From Candidatus Polarisedimenticolia bacterium (lineage in GTDB: Bacteria; Acidobacteriota; Polarisedimenticolia; Gp22-AA2): a DNA stretch of 64,000 nucleotides. Positions 15,749 to 24,694 of the stretch are shown piece after piece. The position numbers and the translations under genes are program-made. Below the pieces are notes generated by a model. It was given only the letters and a program-made list of their open reading frames with translations. It ran no database searches and had not been told where the DNA came from. Position 1 is the stretch's first letter; each line of letters begins with the position of its first letter. The stretch is from contig DASYUH010000022.1 of assembly GCA_036001465.1 (NCBI GenBank), positions 1 through 64,000 of the forward strand, read 5' to 3'.

Positions 15749-18265
15749 TTACTTTTGTCCGAGGTCGCGAAGGACGAGGGCGTCGGCGAAGGCGTAGTAG
15801 ACGCGGTCCTTGGCGCGGGTGGTGTACTTCTCCGCCACTTCCTGAAGCTTCAGGGCCTGGGCGTCGTCCGGATCGACGGTGAGACATTCGGACAGCTTCT
15901 GCAGGGCGTCCCGTGAATTGCCCGCCTTCATCAGGGTGGCCGCCCAGTTGTACCAGGCGTTCCTGATGTAGAGGTCGATGTCGCCCAGTCCCTTGTCGCG
16001 CGGCAGGCGGTAGAGCTTGCGCAGGGCGTTCTCGTAGTCTTTCTCGGCCATCAGGCTCTTCACCGAATCGAACTCGTCCTGCAGCTTCTGCTCGTCGTCG
16101 ATCTTCGTCTGGGCCTGGTCGACGAGCTCCTTCACCTCGATGTTGGCCGGGTCGAGCGCCAGGACGGCGTTCAGCTTTGCCCGCGCCTCGCGCCATTTTC
16201 CCTCGGCGATCAGGCGGCGCCCATCGGCCGTGAACGAGGCGATCTTCCGGCGCGCCTCTTCCGGTGACAGCGCCGGGACCGTGGGCGGCTTGATCGGCTC
16301 GTTGGAGCGGGACCCCGGGGCCGCGGCGGGTCCCGATGCCGACGCGGGCGTTCCGCCCGGATTCACCACGGCGGCGCCCGGTCCGGTGCCGGCCGCGCCC
16401 GGTTGGGACGGCCCGCCGACGCCGGCCCCGTCGTTCCCCTGCGGCAGCGCCGGCTGCTGGCGGCTCGATCCGCCGATCGGCGTCGGGATCGGCCCCTGCG
16501 CGGCGTCGAGGGTGCCGGTCGGCGAACCGGCCGGCGGGGCCACCGGCTGTCCGGGCTGTCCGGCCCCTCCGAGAACGCGCGGCTGGATGTAGAACACCCA
16601 GGCCGCCGCCCCGCCACCGGCGAGCAGGAGGAGCAGCAGAAGAATCTTGACGAAGGACGACCCCCCCCGCTTCGCCTGGCCCGCCACCGGTCTCGGCCTG
16701 TCGACCGGGCGCAGCCTCGTCTGGGTCACCGGAGCCTCCGCCACGACCGGCGCGGTCCCCCCCGCATGGTGCCGGCTTTTCTTCGGCTCCTCCGCAGGCT
16801 TCGCCGGCTTCATGGACTCCTTGGCAGGGGCCAGGGGAACGGACGGGGGGCTGATGTCCGTCTTCCCGCCTTCCGGTTCCCCCATGCCAGGCATCGAGCC
16901 GTTGTCGAGCAGCGACATCAGGTCGACGTCGCCGGCATCGGCCGTGGAGCCCACCGCTTTCGCGCCCGTCCCCCGCAGGATGCCGCGCTCCTTCTCCTTC
17001 AAGTTGAGCTGCGCGAGCTCGGCTTCCCAGGCCGACGTCTCGTCCTGCGCCGAGGGCTCCGCCACCGGGACCGTCGAGGGGGCGCCTGCCGCGGCCGGTT
17101 TCGTGGTCGGGGCGGGCTTGGCCGCCGCGGCCGGCGCGGGCGTCTGCGGCTTCCTGGCCGGGCCGGTCACGACGGGCGGAGGGGCCACGCGGCCTGCGGC
17201 CGGAGCGGGGGTCGGCGTCGCGGCCGGTTCCTCGGCCGGGACCGGCCCTCTCGGGACGACGCGCGAGGAGGCCGGTCTCACCGTCTTCGCCTCGACCACG
17301 GTGTCTTCCAGGGTGTTGGCCGGCCCCGGCAGAGGCATGTCCGGCGCTGCGGTCGGCGCCTCGCCTCCGGCCAGCTCGAATGGGGACTCCTCGGGAGGAC
17401 TCTGGTGCGCCGGGTCGGAGAAGGCGGCTTCGAGCGAGGCGCGGGCGGCGACCTCTTCCTGGACGATCGCCTGGTCGCCGAACTCGAACGAGTCCGGACC
17501 ACCATCCGTGTCGGGGACCTCCTTCTCGGGTACTTCCGGGGCTTCCCGCGGAGCGGGAGCGGGAGCCGGCGCGGGGGCGGGCGGCGAAGTCGGCTTCGGG
17601 CCCGCCTTCATCACATCCGACATCGACAGCTTGACCGTCATGCCGCCGAGCTGGCTGGCGGCGGCCTTGAGGCTCTTCTGGATCTGGTCGCGGATCTCCT
17701 TGAGGAGCACCTTCCCGCCGGGGTGGGAGGCATCCAGCGTGAAGACCTTCTTGCACTCCGTCTCGGCCTCGGCGAAGCGCTCCTGCGCCAGGAGCTCGCG
17801 GGCCAGAGTCAGGTGCTCGTCGATGAACGGCGCGGACTCGAAGGCGTGCTGCGCCTGCTCCAGGAGGGCCAGGAGCTCGGGCGAGGCGGGATCCAGAGGC
17901 AGGAGCCCCTGGGCCCCTTCGATCGCCTCGGCGTGCCGGCGCTCGGCCAGGAGCTGCTTGACGCGCGCGATCCCCAGCTCGAGCCGCGCCTCGACTTCTT
18001 CCGCCGGCACGTCTCCCGCTTCGTCCCCGGCGCCGTCGGCGGGAGCGGGCGCCTCCTCGGGGACCCCGGCGGGCGTGGACTCGAAATCCCCGATCAGGAG
18101 GGTCGCCATGCGGATCCCCTCCTTGGCCTTCTGGCTCTGTGGATCGACCGACAGCGCCTCCGTCCAGGCCTCGATCGCCCCCTTGTACTCCCCGTTGTTG
18201 TAGAGGGAGGAAGCCCGGGTCAGGAGATCCTGCAGTTTTTCGTCGTCGATCACGACTCCGCCCAT
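15749..18265 (-). CDS. bitopic TPR-domain protein with long Ala/Pro linker
   Basis: The 838-residue product appears to carry TPR-like helices on both sides of a membrane. The N-terminal region (about 1-190) has repeats such as LYNNGEYKGAIEAWTEALSV and ARELLAQERFAEAETECKKV. Residues about 200-530 are a low-complexity Ala/Pro/Glu linker. One strong transmembrane helix follows (about 538-558, FVKILLLLLLLAGGGAAAWV). A second helical TPR-like region ends the protein (about 690-835). There is no signal peptide, so the N-terminus is probably cytoplasmic. An in-frame GTG at 18253 is another possible start. A TAAATT box lies upstream. Function is unknown; FimV-like scaffolds have a comparable layout, but no LysM domain is seen. 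Confidence 0.7.
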   Translation of the reverse strand: MGGVVIDDEKLQDLLTRASSLYNNGEYKGAIEAWTEALSVDPQSQKAKEGIRMATLLIGDFESTPAGVPEEAPAPADGAGDEAGDVPAEEVEARLELGIARVKQLLAERRHAEAIEGAQGLLPLDPASPELLALLEQAQHAFESAPFIDEHLTLARELLAQERFAEAETECKKVFTLDASHPGGKVLLKEIRDQIQKSLKAAASQLGGMTVKLSMSDVMKAGPKPTSPPAPAPAPAPAPREAPEVPEKEVPDTDGGPDSFEFGDQAIVQEEVAARASLEAAFSDPAHQSPPEESPFELAGGEAPTAAPDMPLPGPANTLEDTVVEAKTVRPASSRVVPRGPVPAEEPAATPTPAPAAGRVAPPPVVTGPARKPQTPAPAAAAKPAPTTKPAAAGAPSTVPVAEPSAQDETSAWEAELAQLNLKEKERGILRGTGAKAVGSTADAGDVDLMSLLDNGSMPGMGEPEGGKTDISPPSVPLAPAKESMKPAKPAEEPKKSRHHAGGTAPVVAEAPVTQTRLRPVDRPRPVAGQAKRGGSSFVKILLLLLLLAGGGAAAWVFYIQPRVLGGAGQPGQPVAPPAGSPTGTLDAAQGPIPTPIGGSSRQQPALPQGNDGAGVGGPSQPGAAGTGPGAAVVNPGGTPASASGPAAAPGSRSNEPIKPPTVPALSPEEARRKIASFTADGRRLIAEGKWREARAKLNAVLALDPANIEVKELVDQAQTKIDDEQKLQDEFDSVKSLMAEKDYENALRKLYRLPRDKGLGDIDLYIRNAWYNWAATLMKAGNSRDALQKLSECLTVDPDDAQALKLQEVAEKYTTRAKDRVYYAFADALVLRDLGQK

Positions 18266-18355
18266 GCGGGACAGACGGGCCCCGCAACGGCACAATTTAT
18301 GCCCTGCGGGCGGGAAGTCAAACGCTTGGAGGCCCTGCAGATACCGACGGAAGGT

Positions 18356-19021
18356 TCAGGTGCCGCTGCGGCCGGTCGCGCCCGCCTTTTTCAAGGCGTC
18401 CTTGAGGACCGGCAGGTCCTTGAACCCCGGATTGAGCTCTTCGACCTTGGCGAACGCCTCCGTGGCGGTCCGGACGTCGTTCTTGCCCGACAGGGAGACG
18501 ATGCCCAGGTTCAGCCAGGTTTGCCAGTGCTTCGGCCCGTACTGCAGCGAGGTCCGGAACTGCGCGATCGCCTCGTCCGCCCTGCCCATCTCGTACAGGC
18601 AGATGCCCATGTCGGTCCGGGCGTCGACGTCTTCCGGCGTGATCGCGAGCGCCCTCGTGTAGAACTCGACCGCCTGGTCGAACTTTCGGGAGTCGTGGTA
18701 CATGTTGGCCAGACGCAGGAGGGCCCTCACGTCCTTCGGGTCCTTCTCGATCGCCGCCTTGAGGGCGGTGATCTCCTCGAAGACGCGGGCCATCATCTGC
18801 TCGCCGCCACCGCCGCCGGCCGTGCCCGCGCCGGAGTCGCCCCCCGCGCCAGCGCCGGCCGCGGGCGGCACGCTCTGGCCCATCCCCATGTTGCCCGCCG
18901 CCGGGACGGGGGCCGCCTGCTGCACCACCCGCGGTTCGTGCACGGCGTAGGCGATGATGTAGCCGATCAGGAAGCCGAACAGGATGCCCGAGACGAGAAA
19001 CTGCAGCTGGTCCTTGTTCAT
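18356..19021 (-). CDS. membrane-anchored TPR protein
   Basis: The 221-residue product has an N-terminal signal anchor (residues 8-27, FLVSGILFGFLIGYIIAYAV), a Gly/Ala/Pro linker (about 35-75) and a run of three TPR motifs (about 95-200: VRALLRLANMYHDSRKFDQA, VDARTDMGICLYEMGRADEA, WQTWLNLGIVSLSGKNDVRT). It resembles NrfG/CcmH-type or generic assembly TPR proteins, with nothing specific to choose between them. A promoter TTGATT-17-TAGGGT is 10 bases from the ATG, so the leader would be only a few bases. Confidence 0.75.
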   Translation of the reverse strand: MNKDQLQFLVSGILFGFLIGYIIAYAVHEPRVVQQAAPVPAAGNMGMGQSVPPAAGAGAGGDSGAGTAGGGGGEQMMARVFEEITALKAAIEKDPKDVRALLRLANMYHDSRKFDQAVEFYTRALAITPEDVDARTDMGICLYEMGRADEAIAQFRTSLQYGPKHWQTWLNLGIVSLSGKNDVRTATEAFAKVEELNPGFKDLPVLKDALKKAGATGRSGT

Positions 19022-19031
19022 GAGATGGCGC

Positions 19032-19060
19032 ACCCTAACACAGGGCCCCGGTCCAATCAA
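19032..19060 (-). promoter_or_regulatory. promoter of the 18356-19021 TPR gene
   Basis: On the minus strand TTGATT (19060-19055), a 17-base spacer and TAGGGT (19037-19032), 10 bases from the ATG. No Shine-Dalgarno is seen. Confidence 0.5.
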
Positions 19061-19119
19061 GGTGCCGGGACGCGGCCTTCGCGCGCCGCGCTCTGGGAGT
19101 GGGCCCGGCGTCCCTGTGC

Positions 19120-19125
19120 TATAGT
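19120..19125 (+). promoter_or_regulatory. -10 box (TATAGT) 7 bases before the ABC permease start
   Basis: TATAGT lies 7 bases before the GTG at 19133. The -35 is not convincing. This again predicts a leaderless message, here at the head of the ABC operon. Confidence 0.45.
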
Positions 19126-19132
19126 CCCGGCC

Positions 19133-20050
19133 GTGACGCCCGTGACGTCGCCCGCGCTGCGCCCGCCCACCCTGTCGCGCTCGCGGCTCTCCATCTCGAT
19201 CGGCGCCGCGCTCGTGGGCGTCTTCCTCGTCTGCGCCCTCTTCGCCCCGCTCCTGACCGCTTGGTTCGGGCACGACCCCTACGAGCAGGTAGCTCCCCGC
19301 ACGATCACGCCGCCGACGCCGCCCAGCCGCGACAGCCTTCTGGGGACCGACGGGCTGGGGCGGGACGTGCTGAGCCGGCTGATCCACGGCGCCCGCATCT
19401 CCCTAGAGGTCGGGATCGTGGCCGAGATCATCGCCCTCGTCCTGGGCACGGCGCTGGGCGCCGTCGCCGGCTTCGCCGGGGGGCGGATGGACGCGTTCCT
19501 GATGCGCTGCGCCGACCTGGTGTTCGCGTTTCCGGGACCGCTCCTGGCCCTGGCGATCATCGCCGCCGTGCCGGAGCCCGAGAGCGCGCCCATCCTGAGG
19601 CATCTGCCCCATCCGTCCGTCGGAATCGTCTTCCTGGTCCTCGGCTGCCTCGGCTGGGCCCCCATCGCCCGCCTGGTGCGCGGCGAGTTCCTGCGCCTGC
19701 GCGAGCTGGAGTTCGCCCAGGCGGCGCAGGCGATGGGCGCCAGCGCCCCCCGCCTGGTGCTGCGCCACCTGCTGCCGGGGACGCTCCGCCCGCTCATCGT
19801 CGTCGGCACGCTCGGCATCGGAGGGAACATCCTGATGGAGGCCTGGCTGTCGTTTCTCGGCGTCGGCGCGCGGCCGCCTCTGCCGTCGTGGGGATCAATG
19901 GTGACCGAGGGACAGGCCTATTTCCTCGCCAAGCCGTGGGTGTGCATCGCCCCGGGCCTGGCCATCGTCCTGCTCGTTCTCGGCTTCAATCTTCTGGGAG
20001 ACGGAATTGCCGATCGGCTCGGCCCCAAACGGGGCGGGGCGGTCCTGTAA
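19133..20050 (+). CDS. ABC peptide/nickel-type transporter permease (DppC/OppC family)
   Basis: The 305-residue inner-membrane protein has six predicted helices. An N-terminal helix (ISIGAALVGVFLVCALFAPL) is followed by the conserved periplasmic segment LLGTDGLGRDVLSRLIHGAR, typical of DppC. The BPD_transp_1 EAA loop reads EFAQAAQAMGASAPRLVLRH. With the next two genes it forms an operon ordered DppC-type, binding protein, DppB-type. No ATPase gene follows. The GTG start sits 7 bases after TATAGT. Confidence 0.9.
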   Translation: MTPVTSPALRPPTLSRSRLSISIGAALVGVFLVCALFAPLLTAWFGHDPYEQVAPRTITPPTPPSRDSLLGTDGLGRDVLSRLIHGARISLEVGIVAEIIALVLGTALGAVAGFAGGRMDAFLMRCADLVFAFPGPLLALAIIAAVPEPESAPILRHLPHPSVGIVFLVLGCLGWAPIARLVRGEFLRLRELEFAQAAQAMGASAPRLVLRHLLPGTLRPLIVVGTLGIGGNILMEAWLSFLGVGARPPLPSWGSMVTEGQAYFLAKPWVCIAPGLAIVLLVLGFNLLGDGIADRLGPKRGGAVL

Positions 20051-20064
20051 AGGGAGATCCGCGC

Positions 20065-21690
20065 ATGAAGAGTGGGCACCTTCCCGTCCTGGCGATCCTC
20101 GCGACGGCCGTCCTTCCGGGCCTCGCCTGCGGGCGCTCGCAGCCGCCGGCAGCGCCCGCCGAGCAGGTCTACCGGTTCCGCCTGCACGAGGATCCCCCCA
20201 CGCTCGACCCGGCCCTGGCCAACGACCAGTTCTCGGAGGCGATCATCCTGAACGTCCATCGCGGCCTCGTCGAGCTCGATCCCGAAACGCTCGAGATCAG
20301 GCCGGCCGTGGCCGAGTCCTGGACGATCTCCCCGGACGGCCGCACCTACACCTTCCACCTGCGGGCGGGGGCGACGTTCCACAACGGACGCACGGCCACC
20401 GCGGCCGACGTCGTGTACTCCTTCGAGCGCATCCTCAGGAAGGAGACCAATTCTCCGCGGCGCTTCCTCCTCGAGCCGATCGAAGGGGCCAGGGAGTTCA
20501 CCGCGGGGACGAGCGCTTCCATCGCCGGGGTTTCGACGCCCGACGATCGCACGGTCGAGGTGCGGCTGTCGAAGCCGTTCTCGCCGTTCCTGTCCCAACT
20601 GACCATGACCAACATCGCCATCGTGCCGAAGGAAGCCTACGACGATCCGCAGAAGGCCTACCTGCGCGCCCCCGTCGGCTGCGGCCCCTTCCGATTCTCG
20701 CGCTGGGAGCAGGGGAACTTCATCGAGCTTCTGGCCTTCGATCGCTATTATGGCGGCAGGCCGGCGATCGATCGCGTCGTGGTCCGGATGATCGAGAACT
20801 GGACCAGCGCTCTTCAGGAATACCTCGCCGGCGGCCTGGACAGCCTGGACGAAGTCCCGGACGACAGCGACACCGCCATGATCGCGAAGGTCGGCCCCGA
20901 GATCCGCCGTTACCCGTTCATCGGGACCGGGTACATCGGCTTCAACATGGCGGTGGCCCCGTTCAGGGGAAACATTCCCCTGCGCCAGGCTTTCAACTAC
21001 GCCGTGGACAAGCACTATCTGTGGGAAGTCCTGATGCCTGGGAACCTGCCGGCCAACGGGATCATCCCTCCCGGCATTCCGGGGCACGATCCCGACCTTC
21101 CGGGGTATCCGCACGACGAGGCGAAGGCCCGCAGCCTCCTGGCGCGGGCCGGCTATCCGGCGGGCAAGGGGCTGCCGCCGATCGCGCTCTGGGTGAACAC
21201 CGGCGAGGACAACCGCCGGATCGCCGAGCAGGTGCAGAGCGATCTGAAGAAGATCGGCGTCGACCTCACCGTCCGCGAGGTGGACTGGGCGGCGTACATC
21301 GCCGGCGTCTCCGGCACGGCGGGCAAGCCGGGCCAGGCGCAGATGTTCCGCTTCGGGTGGTACCTCGACTACCCCGACGCCGACGCCATCCTGCGGCCGC
21401 TTCTGCACTCGTCCAACTGGGGCCCCGCCGGAAATTTCGGCCGATACAAGAACGCCCAGGTCGACGCGATCATCGACCAGGCCCTCGACACCGCCGACCC
21501 GCACAAGCGGGCCGACCTGTACCGACGGGCGGAGCGCATCGCCGTGATGGAGGATCCGCCCTGGATCTTCCTCAGCTACTACCAGTCGAAGACGCTGTAC
21601 AAGCCGTACGTGAAGGGGGTCGTCCTGTCTCCTCTGGGTGAGTTCCGCCTGCCGCTCGACCGGCTGAGGATCGAGAGGGGCGCGACCTGA
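20065..21690 (+). CDS. ABC transporter substrate-binding lipoprotein (SBP family 5)
   Basis: The 541-residue product has a lipoprotein signal (VLPGLAC, Cys about residue 19) and the DppA/OppA family 5 features: YRFRLHEDPPTLDPALANDQ, VAESWTISPDGRTYTFHLRA and ADVVYSFERIL. The family captures di- and oligopeptides, nickel or heme-like ligands; the specificity cannot be read here. The ATG follows GGGAGATCC. The gene overlaps the next by 4 bases (CTGA). Confidence 0.92.
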   Translation: MKSGHLPVLAILATAVLPGLACGRSQPPAAPAEQVYRFRLHEDPPTLDPALANDQFSEAIILNVHRGLVELDPETLEIRPAVAESWTISPDGRTYTFHLRAGATFHNGRTATAADVVYSFERILRKETNSPRRFLLEPIEGAREFTAGTSASIAGVSTPDDRTVEVRLSKPFSPFLSQLTMTNIAIVPKEAYDDPQKAYLRAPVGCGPFRFSRWEQGNFIELLAFDRYYGGRPAIDRVVVRMIENWTSALQEYLAGGLDSLDEVPDDSDTAMIAKVGPEIRRYPFIGTGYIGFNMAVAPFRGNIPLRQAFNYAVDKHYLWEVLMPGNLPANGIIPPGIPGHDPDLPGYPHDEAKARSLLARAGYPAGKGLPPIALWVNTGEDNRRIAEQVQSDLKKIGVDLTVREVDWAAYIAGVSGTAGKPGQAQMFRFGWYLDYPDADAILRPLLHSSNWGPAGNFGRYKNAQVDAIIDQALDTADPHKRADLYRRAERIAVMEDPPWIFLSYYQSKTLYKPYVKGVVLSPLGEFRLPLDRLRIERGAT

Positions 21691-22649
21691 CGAGCTACAT
21701 CCTGAGGCGCATTCTCGGGCTGGTGCCGGTCCTGCTCGCGGCCGCGGCGATCGTCTGGGTCTTCGTCTTCCTCCTGCCCGGCGATCCCGCCCGGCTGATC
21801 GCCGGCGGCGCCAGCGCCGATCCCGACGTCCTGCAGTCGATCCGCGAGGAATGGGGGCTCGATCGGCCCGCCCCGGCGCAGTTTCTGCACTACTTCGGGA
21901 TGATCCTGCGCGGCGATCTCGGGACCTCCTACGTGCAGAAGCGCCCGGTGTCGGCGATCATCGCCGACCATTTCCCGGCGACCTTCATCCTCGCCGTCGC
22001 GGCGGTTTTGCTGTCGGCCGGCGGGGGGCTCGTCCTGGGTTCGCTTGCCGCGCTCAATCGCGGGCGTCTGGTCGATTCCGTCGTGCTCTTCCTGGCGCTT
22101 CTGGGCACCTCCCTGCCGGTCTTCTGGCTCGGCCTCATCCTGATGCTGGTGTTCGCCTCCGGCCTGGGGTGGCTGCCGGTCCTGGGGTACGGGATGAACG
22201 GGATGATCCTGCCGTTCACTTCGATCCGCCTGCCGGAGTGGGACCACCTGGTCCTGCCCGCCCTGACCCTGTCGCTCGTGTCGATGGGGGGGATCGCCCG
22301 CGTCGCACGCGCCAGCCTGATCGACACCGGCACCGCCGATTTCCTGCAGACCGCCCGGGCCAAGGGGGCCTCCGGGGCGCGCGTCTTCGCGCGCCACACC
22401 CTGAAGAACGCGCTCCTCCCGGTGATCACGGTCGTCGGCCTCGATTTCGCCGGGCTGCTCGGGGGGGCGGTCGCGACCGAGTACGTCTTCGCCTGGCCGG
22501 GACTCGGGAAGACGATCGTGCGCGCCATCGGCCTGCGGGACCTGCCGGTCGTGGAGGGGGGCGTCCTGTTCCTGACGGCGATCTTCGTCCTGGCCAGCCT
22601 CGCGGTCGATCTGGCGTACGTCTATCTCGACCCGCGCATCCACTACTAG
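21687..22649 (+). CDS. ABC peptide/nickel-type transporter permease (DppB/OppB family), CTG start
   Basis: The 320-residue permease has six helices and the EAA loop DFLQTARAKGASGARVFARH. The family's N-terminus, Y-I-L-R-R-x-L-x-x-x-P-V-L, is present but lies upstream of the first ATG/GTG/TTG. The only start that includes it is CTG at 21687, giving TSYILRRILGLVPVLLA, overlapping the TGA of the binding-protein gene (CTGA) and preceded by GAGAGGGG. A GTG at 21723 would delete half of the first transmembrane helix. I therefore propose the non-standard CTG start. No ATP-binding subunits follow; RlmN is next. Confidence 0.85.
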   Translation: MTSYILRRILGLVPVLLAAAAIVWVFVFLLPGDPARLIAGGASADPDVLQSIREEWGLDRPAPAQFLHYFGMILRGDLGTSYVQKRPVSAIIADHFPATFILAVAAVLLSAGGGLVLGSLAALNRGRLVDSVVLFLALLGTSLPVFWLGLILMLVFASGLGWLPVLGYGMNGMILPFTSIRLPEWDHLVLPALTLSLVSMGGIARVARASLIDTGTADFLQTARAKGASGARVFARHTLKNALLPVITVVGLDFAGLLGGAVATEYVFAWPGLGKTIVRAIGLRDLPVVEGGVLFLTAIFVLASLAVDLAYVYLDPRIHY

Positions 22650-22706
22650 GGGCCTGAGGGCCCCGCGAGCCTTTGCGCTAGAATCCTCTTCTCCAGAGGA
22701 GGATCG

Positions 22707-23774
22707 ATGCACGGGCACGTGGCCCGACCCCAGGACCCGGCGCGCCGGCCGAACCTGTTCGGCATGGATCGGGAGCAGATTGCCGCCGCCCTTCTGCCCC
22801 TGACGGGCAAGGCCTTTCACGCCTCCCAGATCTTCCACTGGATGTACGGCCGCCTGCAGACCGAGGTGCAGGGGATGACCGACCTGCCGGCGACGCTCCG
22901 TTCCGATCTGTCGGGGCGCTTCCAGGTGACCTGGCCGGCGATCCGGGACGTGCGCCTCTCCGCCGACGGATCGAAGAAGTACGTCTGCGTCCTCGAAGAC
23001 GGCGGCGAGGTCGAGACGGTCTACATCCTGTACGGCAGCCGCGTCACCCTCTGCCTGTCGTCGCAGATCGGCTGCCCGCTCGCCTGCCGCTTCTGCCTGA
23101 CCGGGACGATGGGGCTCGTGCGCAATCTCACTCCGGGGGAGATCGTCGGCCAGATCGCCGTGATGGCCCGGGAGAACGGCCTGGCTCCGGGCGGCTATCG
23201 GATCGTCTTCATGGGGATGGGGGAGCCGCTCCTCAACTACGACGCGGTGATGCGCGCCTTCCGGATCATGATCGATCCGAAGGGGTTCGGCCTCCCTCCG
23301 CGCCGGGTCACGCTGTCGACCGCCGGCGTCGTCCCCGGTATCGACCGGCTGGCGCGGGAGACGCCGCGTCCGCGCCTGGCGATCTCCCTCGGAGCGACCA
23401 CGGACCAGAGGCGCGACGACCTGATGCCGATCAACCGCAAGTACGACCTGGAGGCGCTCCTCGCCGCCTGCCGGCGCGTCCCCCTCGTGCCGCGCGAGAA
23501 GGTGACCTTCGAGTACTGCCTGATCGCGGGCCAGAACGACCGCGAGGAGGACGCCGCCCGCATCGCCCGGCTGGTGCGGGGCCTGCGCTCCAAGGTCAAT
23601 GTGATCCCGTACAACGAGGCCGGCGTGCCCGGATTCAAGACGCCGCAGGTCGCGAGCGCCGGCCGCTTCCGCGACGCCCTCGTGGCCCGCGGGGTGACGG
23701 CCACCATCCGCTGGAGCAAGGGGCGCGACGTCGGGGCCGCCTGCGGCCAGCTGGTCACCGCCACCGCGCGCTGA
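22707..23774 (+). CDS. rlmN: 23S rRNA (adenine-2503-C2)-methyltransferase
   Basis: This radical SAM enzyme methylates A2503 of 23S rRNA and some tRNAs. The 355-residue product has the CxxxCxxC cluster motif at C123, C127 and C130 (CPLACRFC), the GMGEPLLNYD segment, and the C-terminal methyl-carrier cysteine in GAACGQL. The N-terminal accessory domain (KAFHASQIFHWMYGRLQTE) matches the family. The ATG follows GAGGAGGATCG, an excellent ribosome binding site. A TAGAAT box lies about 25 bases upstream. Confidence 0.95.
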   Translation: MHGHVARPQDPARRPNLFGMDREQIAAALLPLTGKAFHASQIFHWMYGRLQTEVQGMTDLPATLRSDLSGRFQVTWPAIRDVRLSADGSKKYVCVLEDGGEVETVYILYGSRVTLCLSSQIGCPLACRFCLTGTMGLVRNLTPGEIVGQIAVMARENGLAPGGYRIVFMGMGEPLLNYDAVMRAFRIMIDPKGFGLPPRRVTLSTAGVVPGIDRLARETPRPRLAISLGATTDQRRDDLMPINRKYDLEALLAACRRVPLVPREKVTFEYCLIAGQNDREEDAARIARLVRGLRSKVNVIPYNEAGVPGFKTPQVASAGRFRDALVARGVTATIRWSKGRDVGAACGQLVTATAR

Positions 23775-23782
23775 GGGAAGCG

Positions 23783-24670
23783 ATGCCCGGTCCGAAGAAC
23801 CGCCGTCCCATGCGAGCCCGTCGCGGTCCACGCCCCCACACCCAACGCCGTCGGCCGCAACGCCGTCCCTCGCCACGCCGTCGGCCTCGGCACCGTCGGC
23901 CGGGTGTCGGCATCGATCTCGCCGGCCGCGCGGCCATCGTGACCGGCGGCTCGCGCGGCATCGGCCGTGCCTGCGTCCTGGCCCTGGCCAAGGCCGGCGC
24001 CGACGTGGTCTTCTCATACCGCTCCCGGGCCGCGGCCGCCCGCGATCTCGAGCGGCGCGTGCGCGCCTCCGGCGGGCGGGCCGTCGCCGTTCACGCGGAC
24101 GTCTCGCGCCCCAGGGACTGTGACCGGCTGGTCCGCTCGGCTCTTCTCCGCTTCGGCCGCGCCGACATCCTGGTGAACAACGCCGGCATCTGGGAGCCGC
24201 CCGAGGGGGTCGAGGTCGCGACGCTGAGCGATGCGCAGTGGGAGAAGACCCTGCGCATCAACCTGGACGGCTCCTTCTACTGCACGCGCGCCGCCGTCCC
24301 CGCGATGCGGGAGCGCCGCTGGGGCCGCATCGTCAACATCGCCTCGACCGCCGGGCAGCGCGGCGAGGCGCTTCATTCCGACTACGCCGCCTCGAAGGGG
24401 GCCATCATCTCGTTCACCAAGTCGCTGTCGACCGAGCTCGGGCCGCACGGCATCCTGGTCAACGCCGTCGCCCCCTGGTGGGTCGACACCGACATGAGCC
24501 ATGAGACCCTCGAGCGCGAGGGCACCGCCTCGGGCGAAGCCTCTCCCCTCGGCCGCGTCGCCACCCCCGAGGAGATCGCCGGCCCGGTCCTCTTCCTGTG
24601 CTCCGACCTCGCGTCGTTCATCACCGGTGAGATTCTCAACGTCAACGGCGGGACGATCCTCTGCGGGTGA
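23783..24670 (+). CDS. short-chain dehydrogenase/reductase with Arg-rich N-terminal extension
   Basis: This 295-residue FabG-like SDR has GGSRGIG for nucleotide binding, the NNAG motif, a catalytic Ser in IASTAGQ and the DYAASKG Tyr/Lys pair. The C-terminus is NVNGGTILCG. Typical members are about 250 residues. Here 42 extra residues precede the Rossmann fold and are made almost wholly of Arg, Pro, His and Gln (RRRPQRRPSPRRRPRHRR). The ATG at 23783 has a GGGAAG site. An internal GTG near 23905 would give a standard-length enzyme, so the extension may or may not be translated. It lies 8 bases after rlmN, probably in one operon. The substrate is unknown. Confidence 0.85.
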   Translation: MPGPKNRRPMRARRGPRPHTQRRRPQRRPSPRRRPRHRRPGVGIDLAGRAAIVTGGSRGIGRACVLALAKAGADVVFSYRSRAAAARDLERRVRASGGRAVAVHADVSRPRDCDRLVRSALLRFGRADILVNNAGIWEPPEGVEVATLSDAQWEKTLRINLDGSFYCTRAAVPAMRERRWGRIVNIASTAGQRGEALHSDYAASKGAIISFTKSLSTELGPHGILVNAVAPWWVDTDMSHETLEREGTASGEASPLGRVATPEEIAGPVLFLCSDLASFITGEILNVNGGTILCG

Positions 24671-24694
24671 AGGCGGGTCCTGTCGTGGTGGCCG

